Positions 26,843 through 36,874 are shown, counted from the first letter of the stretch. The stretch: DNA of 64,000 nt from Kineothrix alysoides (GCF_000732725.1 NZ_JPNB01000002.1:1612001-1676000); one strand, 5' to 3'. Notes: generated by a model not told the origin, from the letters alone. Translations and numbers: made by a program.

Positions 26843-27904
26843 ATGATAATAAGGCCGGATGATAAGCGCCTGACCTATTGCGGAAGAATTGACTTTGAAA
26901 ATAAGGAGGCACCTGTATTCGTATATCCATGCAGCAGCATACGAATCAAAGTGAGTGGAAGCTTTCTGCGCATTGTTCTAAGCAATAAAAAAGCTTATTG
27001 GGAAAATTCGCTGGGCTTTCTCATAGACGGCAGGCAGGGTAAGGCAATCCTTCCTGAGGAAGAAGGTAAGACGACGATTACCTTAGCGGAGCATCTTGAG
27101 GAGGGTTTGCACGACGTAATGATTTTCAAAAGACAGGATTCCTGCCACACCTTTGTCTTCTATGGGCTGGAGGTGGAGGAGGGGGCTCTCGTGCAGGAGT
27201 GCGGGACTGCCCCTTCGCGGAGAATAGAAGTGTACGGAGACAGTGTTTCCGCCGGAGAGGTGTCTGAGGCTGTGGAATATGTTGGGAAAGAAGACCCCGT
27301 GCATAACGGTGAATACTCCAACAGTTATTATTCCTATGCATGGATGGCGGCCCGGCGGCTGAATGCACAGATACACGATATCGCGCAGGGAGGTGCTGCC
27401 CTCCTCAATGGTACCGGCTGGTTCATGGAACCAGATTTCATAGGAATGGAAGAAATCTACGACAAGCTGCAATACCATCCCTCTCTCGGACCGGTGAAGC
27501 GGTGGGATTTCGCACGATACAGACCCCATCTCGTCATGGTGGCAATCGGGCAGAATGACAATCATCCTCAGGATTATATGGCTGAGGATTATGAAAGTGA
27601 AAAAAGCACTAACTGGCGCAGGCGCTACAAGATGTTCTTACAAGATTTAAGGATCATATATCCGCAGGCTGTCATAATATTGCAGACGACAATCCTGAAT
27701 CACCATCCCAATTGGGATCGCGCTATCGGCCAAGTGCAGACGCAACTGAAGGATCCTCGCGTATATCACTTTCGCTATACGGACAACGGCTGCGGGACAC
27801 CGGGACATATCAGGATTCCCGAGGCGGAGCGGATGGCGCAGGAGCTGACAGCATTCGTCGAGTCTCTTGGAGAAACCGTATGGAAGGAGGAAGAGGAGGC
27901 ATGA
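26843..27904 (+). CDS. CE2-like SGNH acetyl esterase
   Basis: Probably removes O-acetyl groups from imported manno-oligosaccharides. The 353-residue protein has an N-terminal beta-sandwich (~1-125) and a C-terminal SGNH hydrolase domain, the CE2 order. Catalytic Ser lies in GDSVSAG (~134-140), the Gly block in DIAQGGAAL, Asn in IGQNDNHP and the His in GTPGHIRIPEAE. No signal peptide is seen, so it acts inside the cell. The gene overlaps the next esterase by 4 nt (ATGA). Two intracellular esterases of complementary regioselectivity are known in the Roseburia mannan pathway (established knowledge), and this pair matches that arrangement. Confidence 0.82.
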   Translation: MIIRPDDKRLTYCGRIDFENKEAPVFVYPCSSIRIKVSGSFLRIVLSNKKAYWENSLGFLIDGRQGKAILPEEEGKTTITLAEHLEEGLHDVMIFKRQDSCHTFVFYGLEVEEGALVQECGTAPSRRIEVYGDSVSAGEVSEAVEYVGKEDPVHNGEYSNSYYSYAWMAARRLNAQIHDIAQGGAALLNGTGWFMEPDFIGMEEIYDKLQYHPSLGPVKRWDFARYRPHLVMVAIGQNDNHPQDYMAEDYESEKSTNWRRRYKMFLQDLRIIYPQAVIILQTTILNHHPNWDRAIGQVQTQLKDPRVYHFRYTDNGCGTPGHIRIPEAERMAQELTAFVESLGETVWKEEEEA

Positions 27905-29028
27905 AGGAAAGCGAAGGCATTATGGCGGGGAATGGTGTGGTAAGCCGGGGAAATTTACATTGCTTAAAAAAGGCGATGAAACGGGCGCAGAGCGGAAAGA
28001 AGCTGACAATTGGCTTTATCGGAGGCTCCATTACCCAAGGCTCTCTGTCCTCTACACCTTTGACCTGTTATGCTTATCTGGTATACAACTGGTGGAGGAA
28101 GAAGTTTCCTGAGGCAGAGCACCTATATGTAAATGCCGGAGTCGGAGGAACTACCTCTCAGTTCGGAGCGGCGAGAGCGGAAGAAGATTTGCTTTGCCAT
28201 AAGCCGGATTTCGTTATCGTAGAATTCAGTGTGAACGATGAGAACAATGGGCATTTTGCCGAGACCTATGAAGGTCTTGTTCGAAAGATTTACGGAAGCG
28301 ACGGAGAGCCTGCTCTGCTGCTGCTTCATAACGTGCGTTACGACAATGGAGAGAATGCGCAAAAGGAGCATGAGAAGATCGGCAAAGCCTATGGGCTTCC
28401 CTGCATCAGCATGAAGGAGGCGCTTTATGGAAAAGTAGCTTCGGGAGAAATACCGGTACGAAGCATTACACCGGACGATTTACATCCTAATGATTTGGGG
28501 CATGAACTGGTAGCGAGGGCCGTCATAGAATTCTTGGAAGGAGTGTATGAGTGCCGCAGCGAAGAAGAACCCCCATTCTATAAAGGGAAATTGCCGGAAC
28601 CGCTGACGAGAAACAGATATGGGCATTCTGTACGGTATAGGAACGACAATTGTTCCCCTGAATGTGATGGATTTACAAAAGATTCGAAAAAAAACGAAAA
28701 AAATTCACATATTTTCCAAAAAGGGTGGATTGCAAGCGGTATAAATGATAAAATAGTATTCGAAATTGAGGGCACGATAATTGCCGTTCAATATCGGAAA
28801 TCTATAAGGAAACCAGCACCGGTAGCTCGTGTCATAATAGACGGTAAGGAAGAAAGAAGTTTTCTTCTGGACGGAAATTTTGACGAGGACTGGGGCGATT
28901 GCCTATACATTGATACGGTTGCGGAAAACTTGGAGAATACAGTACATACGGTGGAAATTACCATCGTGGAAAACAGCAAAAATCCGGCGGTTCCGTTTTA
29001 TCTCGTATCAGTGATTGGTTCACGATAG
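27901..29028 (+). CDS. CE17-like SGNH acetyl esterase
   Basis: A 375-residue protein with the reverse domain order: SGNH hydrolase first (~25-235), then a beta-rich module (~270-375) that may correspond to the CBM35-like clamp of CE17. Active-site blocks are GFIGGSITQGS (Ser), NAGVGGTTSQFG (Gly), EFSVNDENNG (Asn) and PDDLHPNDLGHELVA (Asp/His). The likely role is deacetylation of mannosyl residues at a position different from the CE2 partner. The start at 27901 sits behind GAGGAGGC and overlaps the upstream stop, so the two are co-translated; the longer frame from 27712 lies inside the previous gene and is rejected. Confidence 0.8.
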   Translation: MKESEGIMAGNGVVSRGNLHCLKKAMKRAQSGKKLTIGFIGGSITQGSLSSTPLTCYAYLVYNWWRKKFPEAEHLYVNAGVGGTTSQFGAARAEEDLLCHKPDFVIVEFSVNDENNGHFAETYEGLVRKIYGSDGEPALLLLHNVRYDNGENAQKEHEKIGKAYGLPCISMKEALYGKVASGEIPVRSITPDDLHPNDLGHELVARAVIEFLEGVYECRSEEEPPFYKGKLPEPLTRNRYGHSVRYRNDNCSPECDGFTKDSKKNEKNSHIFQKGWIASGINDKIVFEIEGTIIAVQYRKSIRKPAPVARVIIDGKEERSFLLDGNFDEDWGDCLYIDTVAENLENTVHTVEITIVENSKNPAVPFYLVSVIGSR

Positions 29029-29037
29029 GAGGATGTC

Positions 29038-31320
29038 ATGGGGACAGGAAAAAGAACGATAGCGGGATGGACCGCCGAGGGGAAAAAGGGGAATGGAAAA
29101 AAGCTGGATTTGCCGAAAATCAACTTAAACAAAGTAGACTTTCGAAAAAGTTCGAAAAAACTAAGCGCGGTTATGTCGGAGCTTAAGGGGAATAAGGAAA
29201 GCAATCGTAAACATAACGGCCAAACTAAGGGCGGCATAAAAAGTAAAATAACGCTCGGCACATTTTCTAATACGAGCATAATGGGAACCCTGATCAGGGC
29301 TTTTCTCGTTCCCATCGCGTTCATTATCGTACTTGGCTTCGTGTCTTATAAGACCGCTTCCGGCGTTATAAAGCAAAAGGTGGAGGATTCCTCCGTAAGC
29401 ACCATATCAGCTATGAGCATGTACTGTAATCTGCTCACGGGCAACGTGTCTTCAAAGGCTCTGGAAATGGTAGTAGGAGATGATATGTCGTCCTATTACG
29501 AGGTGTATTACAAACAGAATGACAGCAAAGCGATGCAGTACTGGCGGGACGCGAAGAAGAATCTTCTTCAGGTAAAGGCCAGCGTGCAGTACTTATACAG
29601 TTATTCCATCATCCCCGAGAACGGAACCTATCTCACTTCTATATCGGGAAGCATGGGGGATAACGTCTATGAGGGATTCATGGAATCGGCCGAGGGGCAG
29701 TATTTCAAGGAAAACACGACGCGCAAAAACGGATGGTTCGGCTATCATTCCTTTCTGGATGGGCGCTTATCCATTTCACAGGAAAGGTACGGTCTTGCCT
29801 TTTTTCAGAAGTTCTTAAAGGCGAATACCTATCTGGTACTGGATATCACCACACAGACCATAGAAGAAATGCTGAATCAAATGGACTTCGGTAAGAACAG
29901 TATCAAAGCGCTGATATCTCCTGACGGCCGTGAAATTGTGCGTGTGCAGCAGGCAGAAGCAGGAACGGGAGCTTTGCTTCCGGATGGGACGGCGGCTGTG
30001 TTCACGGATAAGGATTTCTATACGGAAAGCCTGAATGCAAAAGAAGCAGGAGACCGCTATGTCAAATATAACGGAGAAACTTATTTATATGTATTTTCGC
30101 CGGTAGGGAACACCGGAATCATGCTGTGCGGGCTGATTCCTCAGAATAACATTGTAAAAGAAGTAAACTCGATACGCAATCTGAGCGTCGTTATGGTATT
30201 GCTTGCGTGCATCATCGCCTTCCTCATAGGAGGCAGGATAGCGGCAGGTATGAGCCGGTCTGTTAAGGTTATCACCAAAGGCCTGAACGAAGTGGCGGGC
30301 GGAGATCTGACCCAGGAATTCCGGATCAACAGAAAAGACGAATTCAGCCTTCTTGCCAAAGGCTTGAACGACATGCTGGAAAGTATGCGGACGCTCATGA
30401 AGGATATGCAGATATTTGGAAATAAAGTAAAGGAAATGGCAGATGGCGTGTCGGTGAAGTCGGTAACTATCAACACCTCCATCAAGGAAATTTCTACAGC
30501 GGTAGACGAAGTGGCCGCAGGGGTACAGACCCAGGCGAAGGAAGCGGATAACAGCAACTGCAGGATGTCGGATTTCGCGGTGAAAATCGATGGAGCCTGT
30601 GAAGGTGCGGGAGATATGAGTAATACGGTAGACAGGGCCACCGCAGCGGTAGAGCAGGGTCGTGTCATCGTGGATGAGCTGAACAAAAAGTCGGAGACGA
30701 CGGTAGCCATTACCAAGGTACTGGTAGAGAATATCAATGACGTGCAGGAACGCTCTACGGAAATCGAGGGCTTCATCGACACGATCAACAGCATTGCCAG
30801 ACAGACGAACCTGCTTTCCCTGAATGCGTCCATAGAAGCGGCAAGGGCAGGAGAAAATGGGAGAGGCTTCGCGGTGGTCGCAGAGGAGATCAGAAAGCTT
30901 GCGGATGAATCCATGCAGGCGGGCAAGAGCATTAAGGACATCGTCGAGAACATCGGCGAGACTACAAGGAGAACGACGAAGTCGGCCAGGGAAGCGGAGA
31001 CGATCATTTTCGCTCAGGCCACGTCTTTAGAGGAGACGATCCAGGTATTCGGGGAGATTAACCGCTGCGTGGAGAACCTTGTGGACGGCCTTAAGCATAT
31101 TGCAGACAGCATGCAGGAGATCAATGTGGAGAAGGATCAGGTTCAGGATTCAATTCACAGCATTTCCGTGGTCTCGGAACAGTCGGCAGTGGCTACCGAG
31201 GAAGTGACCGCTACGTTAGATGATCAGGTTACGATCGTTTCCGATTTGGCAAAGGATGTTGAATTACTGAAAAAAGAAGCGGATGCGTTAGACCAGTCTA
31301 TCGGAAGATTTATCGTATAG
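29038..31320 (+). CDS. Methyl-accepting chemotaxis protein within the mannan operon
   Basis: A 760-residue chemoreceptor. It has an unusual Lys/Gly-rich cytoplasmic head (~1-82), TM1 (~84-104), an extracellular dCACHE-type sensing domain (~105-375), TM2 (~381-402), HAMP (~403-455) and the coiled-coil signalling domain with hairpin tip [39 protein letters not shown] (~585-620). It lies 9 nt after the CE17-like gene and 55 nt before the GH1-ManA gene, so it is part of the sugar operon. It probably steers cells towards a mannan-related ligand or to cells' own binding protein (inference). No other chemotaxis or flagellar genes are in the window. Confidence 0.9.
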   Translation: MGTGKRTIAGWTAEGKKGNGKKLDLPKINLNKVDFRKSSKKLSAVMSELKGNKESNRKHNGQTKGGIKSKITLGTFSNTSIMGTLIRAFLVPIAFIIVLGFVSYKTASGVIKQKVEDSSVSTISAMSMYCNLLTGNVSSKALEMVVGDDMSSYYEVYYKQNDSKAMQYWRDAKKNLLQVKASVQYLYSYSIIPENGTYLTSISGSMGDNVYEGFMESAEGQYFKENTTRKNGWFGYHSFLDGRLSISQERYGLAFFQKFLKANTYLVLDITTQTIEEMLNQMDFGKNSIKALISPDGREIVRVQQAEAGTGALLPDGTAAVFTDKDFYTESLNAKEAGDRYVKYNGETYLYVFSPVGNTGIMLCGLIPQNNIVKEVNSIRNLSVVMVLLACIIAFLIGGRIAAGMSRSVKVITKGLNEVAGGDLTQEFRINRKDEFSLLAKGLNDMLESMRTLMKDMQIFGNKVKEMADGVSVKSVTINTSIKEISTAVDEVAAGVQTQAKEADNSNCRMSDFAVKIDGACEGAGDMSNTVDRATAAVEQGRVIVDELNKKSETTVAITKVLVENINDVQERSTEIEGFIDTINSIARQTNLLSLNASIEAARAGENGRGFAVVAEEIRKLADESMQAGKSIKDIVENIGETTRRTTKSAREAETIIFAQATSLEETIQVFGEINRCVENLVDGLKHIADSMQEINVEKDQVQDSIHSISVVSEQSAVATEEVTATLDDQVTIVSDLAKDVELLKKEADALDQSIGRFIV

Positions 31321-31375
31321 GAAAATGGACCATCCGTGAAATTTACAAGCAGCAGGACAAAACGGAGGGTCAGAA

Positions 31376-33637
31376 ATGTTTCGTGATGATTTTGTTTGGG
31401 GCGTGGCCAGCAGCGCCTATCAGATAGAAGGAAGAGATTGGGGAGACGGGGGCGGAAAAACCATATGGGACACCTTTGCGGAGGAGGGCAGAATTGCGGA
31501 CGGGCAGAATGCGAAAGTGGCCTGTGACCATATACATAGATATAAAGAAGACTTTGCTCTCATGCGGCTTATGGGAGTAAAGGCATACCGCTTTTCCCTC
31601 AATTGGGCGCGGATCATGCCTGAGGGCACGGGAATGGTGAACGAAAAGGCAATTGCGCTGTATCGGGATATGATTCTTGAAATGAAGAAGAACGAAATTG
31701 AACCGTATCTCACCTTATATCACTGGGAATTCCCCCAGACTTTACAGGACAAAGGCGGCTGGTTAAACGAAGAAAGTGCCGGTTGGTTTGCGGAATATGC
31801 CAGGATTGTAGCGGAAAACTTTTCTGATTTGTGCGAATATTTTATTACGCTGAACGAACCCCAGTGCTTTGTCGGTCTGGGCAATCTTACGGGAGAGCAT
31901 GCGCCGGGGTTGAAGCTGCCTGTTAAAGATGTTTTTCAAATGGCGCATAACGTGCTTAAGGCTCATGGCAGGGGGGTTATCAGCTTGCGCAAATATGCAA
32001 AGCGGCCTATAAAAATAGGATATGCTCCTACTTGTGGCATGGCTTATCCGAAGACGGACAGTGAGGCAGATGTCGAGGCGGCAAAAAAGGCGTTGTTTGG
32101 CTTTTATAATCCGCTGGAGCGATGGACGTGGAATGTGGCATGGTTCTCCGACCCGGTATTCTTGGGGCGCTACCCGGAAGAGGGACTGGAGAAATATAAG
32201 GAATATCTGCCTGAGATCACGAAGGAGGATATGAAATTAATATCGCAGCCTCTGGATTTTATGGGACAAAACATATATAATGGGTACATGGTAAGCGCAG
32301 GAGCAGACGCAGAGCCGGTGTTTGAGAACAGGAAACCGGGCTATGCGAAGACTGCCGCCGGCTGGCCGGTAACACCCGAAGCTTTTTACTGGGGAATAAG
32401 ATTTCTCTATGAAAGATATGAGCATCCGATGTATATTACGGAAAATGGCATGTCTTGTCATGATATGGTTTCTCTGGACGGCAGGGTGCATGATCCGAAC
32501 AGAATCTATTTTCTGGATATGTATTTATCCGCACTTCAAAAGGCATGCGACGACGGTGCAGATGTGAGGGGGTACTTCCTCTGGACATTTTTAGATAATT
32601 TTGAATGGGATAAAGGATATACCGAACGCTTTGGAATTGTCCACGTGGATTTCGAGACGCAGAAGCGCACGGTAAAGGATTCAGCTTTCTGGTATCAGAA
32701 GATCATGGAGACAAACGGAAAGGAACTCAGTATCAATAAGCTGATGAGACAGATATTATTTTTAAATCCTATTTATAAACAGATGGTTTGGGGAGATGAG
32801 CGATGGGGGGTCAGTGCACATCCTCATGGGGACTGCGAGGTGAAAGAGGGCTTTTACAAGGGTAAAAGGCTTTCCTACTTGTGGAAAAAACTTCCCGGGC
32901 TGTTCGGTAATTACGATGCGGAGAATTTTCCTTTGCTGGTGAAGATGATTGACGCGAAGCAGGATTTAAGCATTCAGGTTCATCCGGACGATGCCTATGC
33001 GGATGCCCATGAAGATGGAAGCCTCGGCAAGACGGAATGCTGGTATGTGGTGGACTGCGATGAGGATGCCAGCCTGGTCATAGGGCATAATGCCAAGACG
33101 AAGGAACAGATGGAGGAAATGATTAAAAAGGGCGAATGGGAACAGTTCCTTCGGGAAGTTCCGGTGCGCAGAGGTGATTTCATCCAAATCGATCCGGGAA
33201 CCGTCCATGCGATTAAAGGCGGCCTTATGATATTGGAAACGCAGCAGAGCAGCGACATTACTTATCGGCTTTACGATTATGGCAGAATGCAGAACGGGAA
33301 GCCCAGAAGGCTTCACTTGGATAAAAGCATGGATGTGATCACCGTTCCCTCACATGATATAGAAAGCGATATGGAAAACACTCTGGACTTGAATGTAAAT
33401 TCCATGAACGTTCTCGTATCAAACGAATATTACACGGTCTGGAAGCTGGAGGTAGCGAAGGACTTCACCATAAGCCAGGACTATCCCTTCATGAACATGA
33501 GCGTCATAGAAGGAGACGGTCTTATCAATGGCCAGCTCATTCAAAAAGGCGACCATTTTGTCCTCCCTGCAGATTTCGGACTGATTGAACTCCACGGTAA
33601 GATGCAGCTGATCGCTTCTGCGGTGAAGCTGGTATAG
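31376..33637 (+). CDS. GH1 glycoside hydrolase fused to class I mannose-6-phosphate isomerase
   Basis: One 753-residue frame encodes two enzymes. Residues ~1-447 are a complete GH1 beta-glycosidase: N-terminal FVWGVASSAYQIEG, acid/base Glu161 in TLNEP, nucleophile Glu356 in YITENG, and the usual GYFLWTFLDNFEW end. Residues ~457-753 are a complete class I ManA: FLNPIYKQMVWG start, zinc ligands by homology Gln534 and His536 (QVHPDD), Glu554 (KTE) and His611 (GTVHAIKGG). The linker is under ten residues and no stop intervenes. Met457 could be an internal start, but no ribosome site lies at normal spacing. GH1 would cleave beta-glucosides or beta-mannosides, and ManA converts mannose-6-phosphate to fructose-6-phosphate. 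It ends the mannan operon before a strong terminator. Confidence 0.93.
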   Translation: MFRDDFVWGVASSAYQIEGRDWGDGGGKTIWDTFAEEGRIADGQNAKVACDHIHRYKEDFALMRLMGVKAYRFSLNWARIMPEGTGMVNEKAIALYRDMILEMKKNEIEPYLTLYHWEFPQTLQDKGGWLNEESAGWFAEYARIVAENFSDLCEYFITLNEPQCFVGLGNLTGEHAPGLKLPVKDVFQMAHNVLKAHGRGVISLRKYAKRPIKIGYAPTCGMAYPKTDSEADVEAAKKALFGFYNPLERWTWNVAWFSDPVFLGRYPEEGLEKYKEYLPEITKEDMKLISQPLDFMGQNIYNGYMVSAGADAEPVFENRKPGYAKTAAGWPVTPEAFYWGIRFLYERYEHPMYITENGMSCHDMVSLDGRVHDPNRIYFLDMYLSALQKACDDGADVRGYFLWTFLDNFEWDKGYTERFGIVHVDFETQKRTVKDSAFWYQKIMETNGKELSINKLMRQILFLNPIYKQMVWGDERWGVSAHPHGDCEVKEGFYKGKRLSYLWKKLPGLFGNYDAENFPLLVKMIDAKQDLSIQVHPDDAYADAHEDGSLGKTECWYVVDCDEDASLVIGHNAKTKEQMEEMIKKGEWEQFLREVPVRRGDFIQIDPGTVHAIKGGLMILETQQSSDITYRLYDYGRMQNGKPRRLHLDKSMDVITVPSHDIESDMENTLDLNVNSMNVLVSNEYYTVWKLEVAKDFTISQDYPFMNMSVIEGDGLINGQLIQKGDHFVLPADFGLIELHGKMQLIASAVKLV

Positions 33638-33678
33638 CGGGAAATAGTTTAATTAAAATAAATTAATGAAGAAATTAA

Positions 33679-33718
33679 AAAAGCTATCGCTTAGATATAT
33701 CAAGGGCGGTGGCTTTTT
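33679..33718 (+). terminator. Terminator of the mannan operon
   Basis: A 14-bp stem (33679-33692 with 33704-33717, several G-T pairs) is followed by TTTTTCC. Confidence 0.75.
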
Positions 33719-33872
33719 CCTGCGCCGGTGTGCACCAAGCAAAAGCTGTGTCACGAAAAACATAATACGGAAAGATAGTTATACCGCAATCTAAAAAATT
33801 GTGATAGAATAATCAAAGATAAAAATGACAGGAAAAATCCAATGTAAGCTTGGAAAGGAGAATAACAATAGA

Positions 33873-35060
33873 ATGATTGCAGCAAAGTATAAAGATATGT
33901 TAGGTGCGAAATCCGTTATTAGAGAGCTGTCCGAATATGCCACGGCGAGAGGAAAAGAAATCGGTTATGAGAATGTGTTCGATTACAGCCTCGGCAACCC
34001 TTCTGTGCCCGCCCCGGAGAAGTTCAGGCAGGCGATGGTAGACTTGCTTGAAAAGTGTGACCCGATGGCACTTCACGGATACAGTCCCAGCCTTGGAATC
34101 ACCTCCGTGAAGGAAAAGGTTGCGGAGTCCTTAAATAAGAGATTTAACATGAACTATACATATAAACATATATTCATGACAGCCGGAGCAGCAGGGGCTA
34201 TCTCCCATGCGGTCCGCGCGATTACGGTACCCGGAGATGAGGTGCTGACCTTTGCGCCGTTTTTCCCGGAATATCATCCCTATATCGATTTAAGCGGCGC
34301 TGTGCTCAAGGTAGTGCCTCCTAATACGGAAACCTTCCAGATTAATTTTGAGCGCTTTGAAGACATGCTTAATGAAAACGTGATGGCAGTTCTGATCAAC
34401 ACGCCGAATAACCCCTCGGGCATCGTTTATACGAAAGAGACCTTGGAGAAGCTTGCGGAGATTATGACGAAGAGATCGGAAGAATATGGTCATGATATTT
34501 ACCTGATTTCCGACGAACCCTATAGGGAAATCGTGTTTGCGGACGTGGAGGATATCTACGTGTCTAAGGTATATGATAATACCATTAGCTGCTATTCTTA
34601 TTCTAAGTCGTTGTCCATTCCCGGCGAGCGAATCGGATATATCGCAGTAAACCCTTCGTGCAGCGACGCGGAGACCATTGTCAATATGTGCGGCCAGATT
34701 TCCAGAGGAATCGGACATAACTGCCCCTCCTCTATTATACAGCTTGCGGTGGCGGAGGTACTTTATGAGACCTCTGATTTATCGGTGTATGAAACGAATA
34801 TGAATCTTTTATATAAAGAGCTTACCGATTTGGGATTCACCTGCGTGAAGCCGGGCGGTACCTTCTATATCTTCCCGAAGGCGCTGGAAGAGGATGCAAA
34901 GATTTTCTGCCAAAAGGCGAAGAACTATGACTTGATTCTTGTTCCGGGTGACAGCTTTGGATGTCCCGGTTATTTCCGTATGGCATATTGCATCGATACG
35001 GAGAAGGTAGAACGTTCTTTGGCGGCTCTTCGGAAATTCGTGGAAGCAGAGTACCGTTAA
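33873..35060 (+). CDS. PLP-dependent class I/II aminotransferase
   Basis: A 395-residue fold-type I aminotransferase. Visible motifs are NTPNNPSG (substrate/PLP contacts), SDEPYREI (PLP-binding Asp) and the Schiff-base lysine in YSYSKSLSIPGERIGY. The C-terminal PGDSFGCPGYFRMAYC carries the carboxylate-binding arginine. It resembles aspartate/aromatic-type aminotransferases of Clostridia; the substrate cannot be told. The ATG at 33873 was preferred over 33825 because the family alignment begins at MIAAKYKDML and AAAGGAG lies 12 nt before it. The patatin gene follows after 27 nt, probably in one transcript. Confidence 0.9.
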   Translation: MIAAKYKDMLGAKSVIRELSEYATARGKEIGYENVFDYSLGNPSVPAPEKFRQAMVDLLEKCDPMALHGYSPSLGITSVKEKVAESLNKRFNMNYTYKHIFMTAGAAGAISHAVRAITVPGDEVLTFAPFFPEYHPYIDLSGAVLKVVPPNTETFQINFERFEDMLNENVMAVLINTPNNPSGIVYTKETLEKLAEIMTKRSEEYGHDIYLISDEPYREIVFADVEDIYVSKVYDNTISCYSYSKSLSIPGERIGYIAVNPSCSDAETIVNMCGQISRGIGHNCPSSIIQLAVAEVLYETSDLSVYETNMNLLYKELTDLGFTCVKPGGTFYIFPKALEEDAKIFCQKAKNYDLILVPGDSFGCPGYFRMAYCIDTEKVERSLAALRKFVEAEYR

Positions 35061-35087
35061 ATTGTTATATAAGGGAGGAGTATTATA

Positions 35088-35933
35088 ATGTATCAGGCTG
35101 GTCTTGTTTTGGAAGGCGGCGGCATGAAGGGGATTTATACCGCCGGTGTTTTGGATTTTTTTCTCGATAAGGAAATGGAGTTCTCCTCATGCTACGGAGT
35201 GTCGGCAGGAGCATGCCATTTATGCAACTTTTTATCGAAGCAGAAGAAGAGGGGATATCGCATAGGGATAAATTATCTGGATAATAAGAGATATTGCAGT
35301 CCTTATAACTTTTTTACGACAGGGGATTTGTTCGGGACGGATATGTGTTATGATTTGATACCGAATTATCTGGATCCTTATGATTACGATACCTTTAATA
35401 AATATGAAGGTAAGGCTTATGCGGTGGTGACTAATATAAGGACGGGAGAGGCGGAGTACCTGCAGCTTCAGGATATGCATAGAGATATTCAGGCAGTACG
35501 GGCTTCCAGTTCCATGCCCCTCGTATCCCGCAACGTGAAGATCGGGAATGAGCTGTATCTGGACGGAGGCGCTGCAGATTCCATTCCTATAAAAAAGTCC
35601 ATTTCCGACGGAAATGAGAAAAATGTGGTAATACTTACGAAGGAGACAGGCTATCACAGAAAGCCCTCTTCCAGCCTTTCGCTCATAAAAGCACGCTATG
35701 TCAGACATCCTAAGGTATACGAACTGATGAAGGAAAGACATAAGGAGTACAACGATACCTTAAGATATTTGGAGGAGCAGGAAAAGGAAGGGAAAGCCTT
35801 CGTAATCCGCCCGAAGAGGATAAGCGAGGTCGGAAGGGTAGAGAAGGACGCAGAGAAACTGAAAGCTTTGTACGAGGAAGGCTACAAGGATGCTCAGGAG
35901 AGCTATGCGGAACTGCTGGAATATTTATCATAA
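35088..35933 (+). CDS. Patatin-like phospholipase/acylhydrolase
   Basis: A 281-residue serine lipid hydrolase. The oxyanion loop is LVLEGGGMKGIYTAGVLD (~6-23), the nucleophile Ser in GVSAGA (~45-50) and the catalytic Asp in LDGGAAD (~165). The C-terminal third is charged and helical, as in the RssA/YjjU-type bacterial patatins. No signal peptide is visible, so it is cytoplasmic or membrane-peripheral. The lipid substrate is unknown. GGGAGG precedes the start. Confidence 0.9.
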   Translation: MYQAGLVLEGGGMKGIYTAGVLDFFLDKEMEFSSCYGVSAGACHLCNFLSKQKKRGYRIGINYLDNKRYCSPYNFFTTGDLFGTDMCYDLIPNYLDPYDYDTFNKYEGKAYAVVTNIRTGEAEYLQLQDMHRDIQAVRASSSMPLVSRNVKIGNELYLDGGAADSIPIKKSISDGNEKNVVILTKETGYHRKPSSSLSLIKARYVRHPKVYELMKERHKEYNDTLRYLEEQEKEGKAFVIRPKRISEVGRVEKDAEKLKALYEEGYKDAQESYAELLEYLS

Positions 35934-36040
35934 GAGAGAATGAAGAAATAAAATGAAAGCTTTCGTTATATATTAATATATGATGAAACGGATGGATGGC
36001 AGGTATAAAAAGCAGCGTATCTGTCGGAGGAGGTTTGATA

Positions 36041-36874
36041 ATGATAGAAATCTTGAAAGCGGTGCTGTTCGGTATCGTGGAAGGTATTACGGAGTGGCTG
36101 CCCATCAGCAGCACGGGGCATATGATTTTGCTGAACGAATTTGTTTCGCTGGACGTATCGCCCGAATTTTGGAAAATGTTTTTGGTAGTTATACAGCTTG
36201 GAGCGATTATGGCGGTAGTGATTCTGTTCTGGGATAAGATATTCCCTTTCGATTTGAAAAAAGAACCGCATATTAAAAAGGATATTTTCACTCTCTGGTT
36301 TAAAATATTGGTTGCCTGCATACCGGCGGCAATTGTGGGTGTTTTGTTCGACGATTTGTTTGACGAGCTTTTTTATAATTATACATGCGTGGCAATTGTA
36401 CTCATCGTATTCGGTATTCTGTTTATCGTAGTCGAGAATAGGAATATAAGTAAGAAAGCAGCCCCGAGGATTACAGATTTTTCACAGATCACTTACAAGG
36501 TTGCCGCTATCATTGGAATTTGGCAGCTAATTGCAGCAATATTTCCTGGAACCTCTCGTTCAGGGGCAACAATCATAGGAGCCTTGCTTCTGGGCGTATC
36601 CAGAACGATAGCGGCGGAATTCACCTTTTTCCTCTCTATTCCGGTAATGTTCGGAGCCAGCCTTTTAAAACTTGTGAAGTATGGACTCGTATACACGACA
36701 TCGGAGTGGACGATTCTTGCGGTAGGTATGATAGTGGCTTTCGTAGTGTCCATCATCGTAATCCGCTTCTTTATGGGGTATATAAGAAAGCATGACTTTA
36801 AGATATTCGGATGGTATAGAATCGTGCTGGGAATTCTTGTTCTGGCCTACTTTATGATATTCGCCGGTGCCTAG
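36041..36874 (+). CDS. uppP: Undecaprenyl-diphosphate phosphatase
   Basis: Dephosphorylates undecaprenyl pyrophosphate to recycle the lipid carrier for cell-wall synthesis; it also confers basal bacitracin tolerance. The 277-residue polytopic protein has the two BacA/UppP signature repeats: EGITEWLPISSTGHMIL (~14-30) and PGTSRSGATIIGALLLGVSR (~170-189). The start at 36041 follows GGAGGAGG; the longer frame from 35996 is upstream of that site. A strong terminator follows. Confidence 0.96.
   Translation: MIEILKAVLFGIVEGITEWLPISSTGHMILLNEFVSLDVSPEFWKMFLVVIQLGAIMAVVILFWDKIFPFDLKKEPHIKKDIFTLWFKILVACIPAAIVGVLFDDLFDELFYNYTCVAIVLIVFGILFIVVENRNISKKAAPRITDFSQITYKVAAIIGIWQLIAAIFPGTSRSGATIIGALLLGVSRTIAAEFTFFLSIPVMFGASLLKLVKYGLVYTTSEWTILAVGMIVAFVVSIIVIRFFMGYIRKHDFKIFGWYRIVLGILVLAYFMIFAGA

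Noticed and set aside
30141-31007. 288-codon minus-strand ORF inside the chemoreceptor gene
   Set aside because: Antisense of MCP coiled-coil codons, no family likeness and no ribosome site.
32700-32760. GH1-ManA fusion as two overlapping genes
   Set aside because: The frame is continuous and there is no stop after the GH1 end. The possible internal start Met457 has its nearest purine stretch about 20 nt away. Kept as a fusion, with sequencing error noted as the check.
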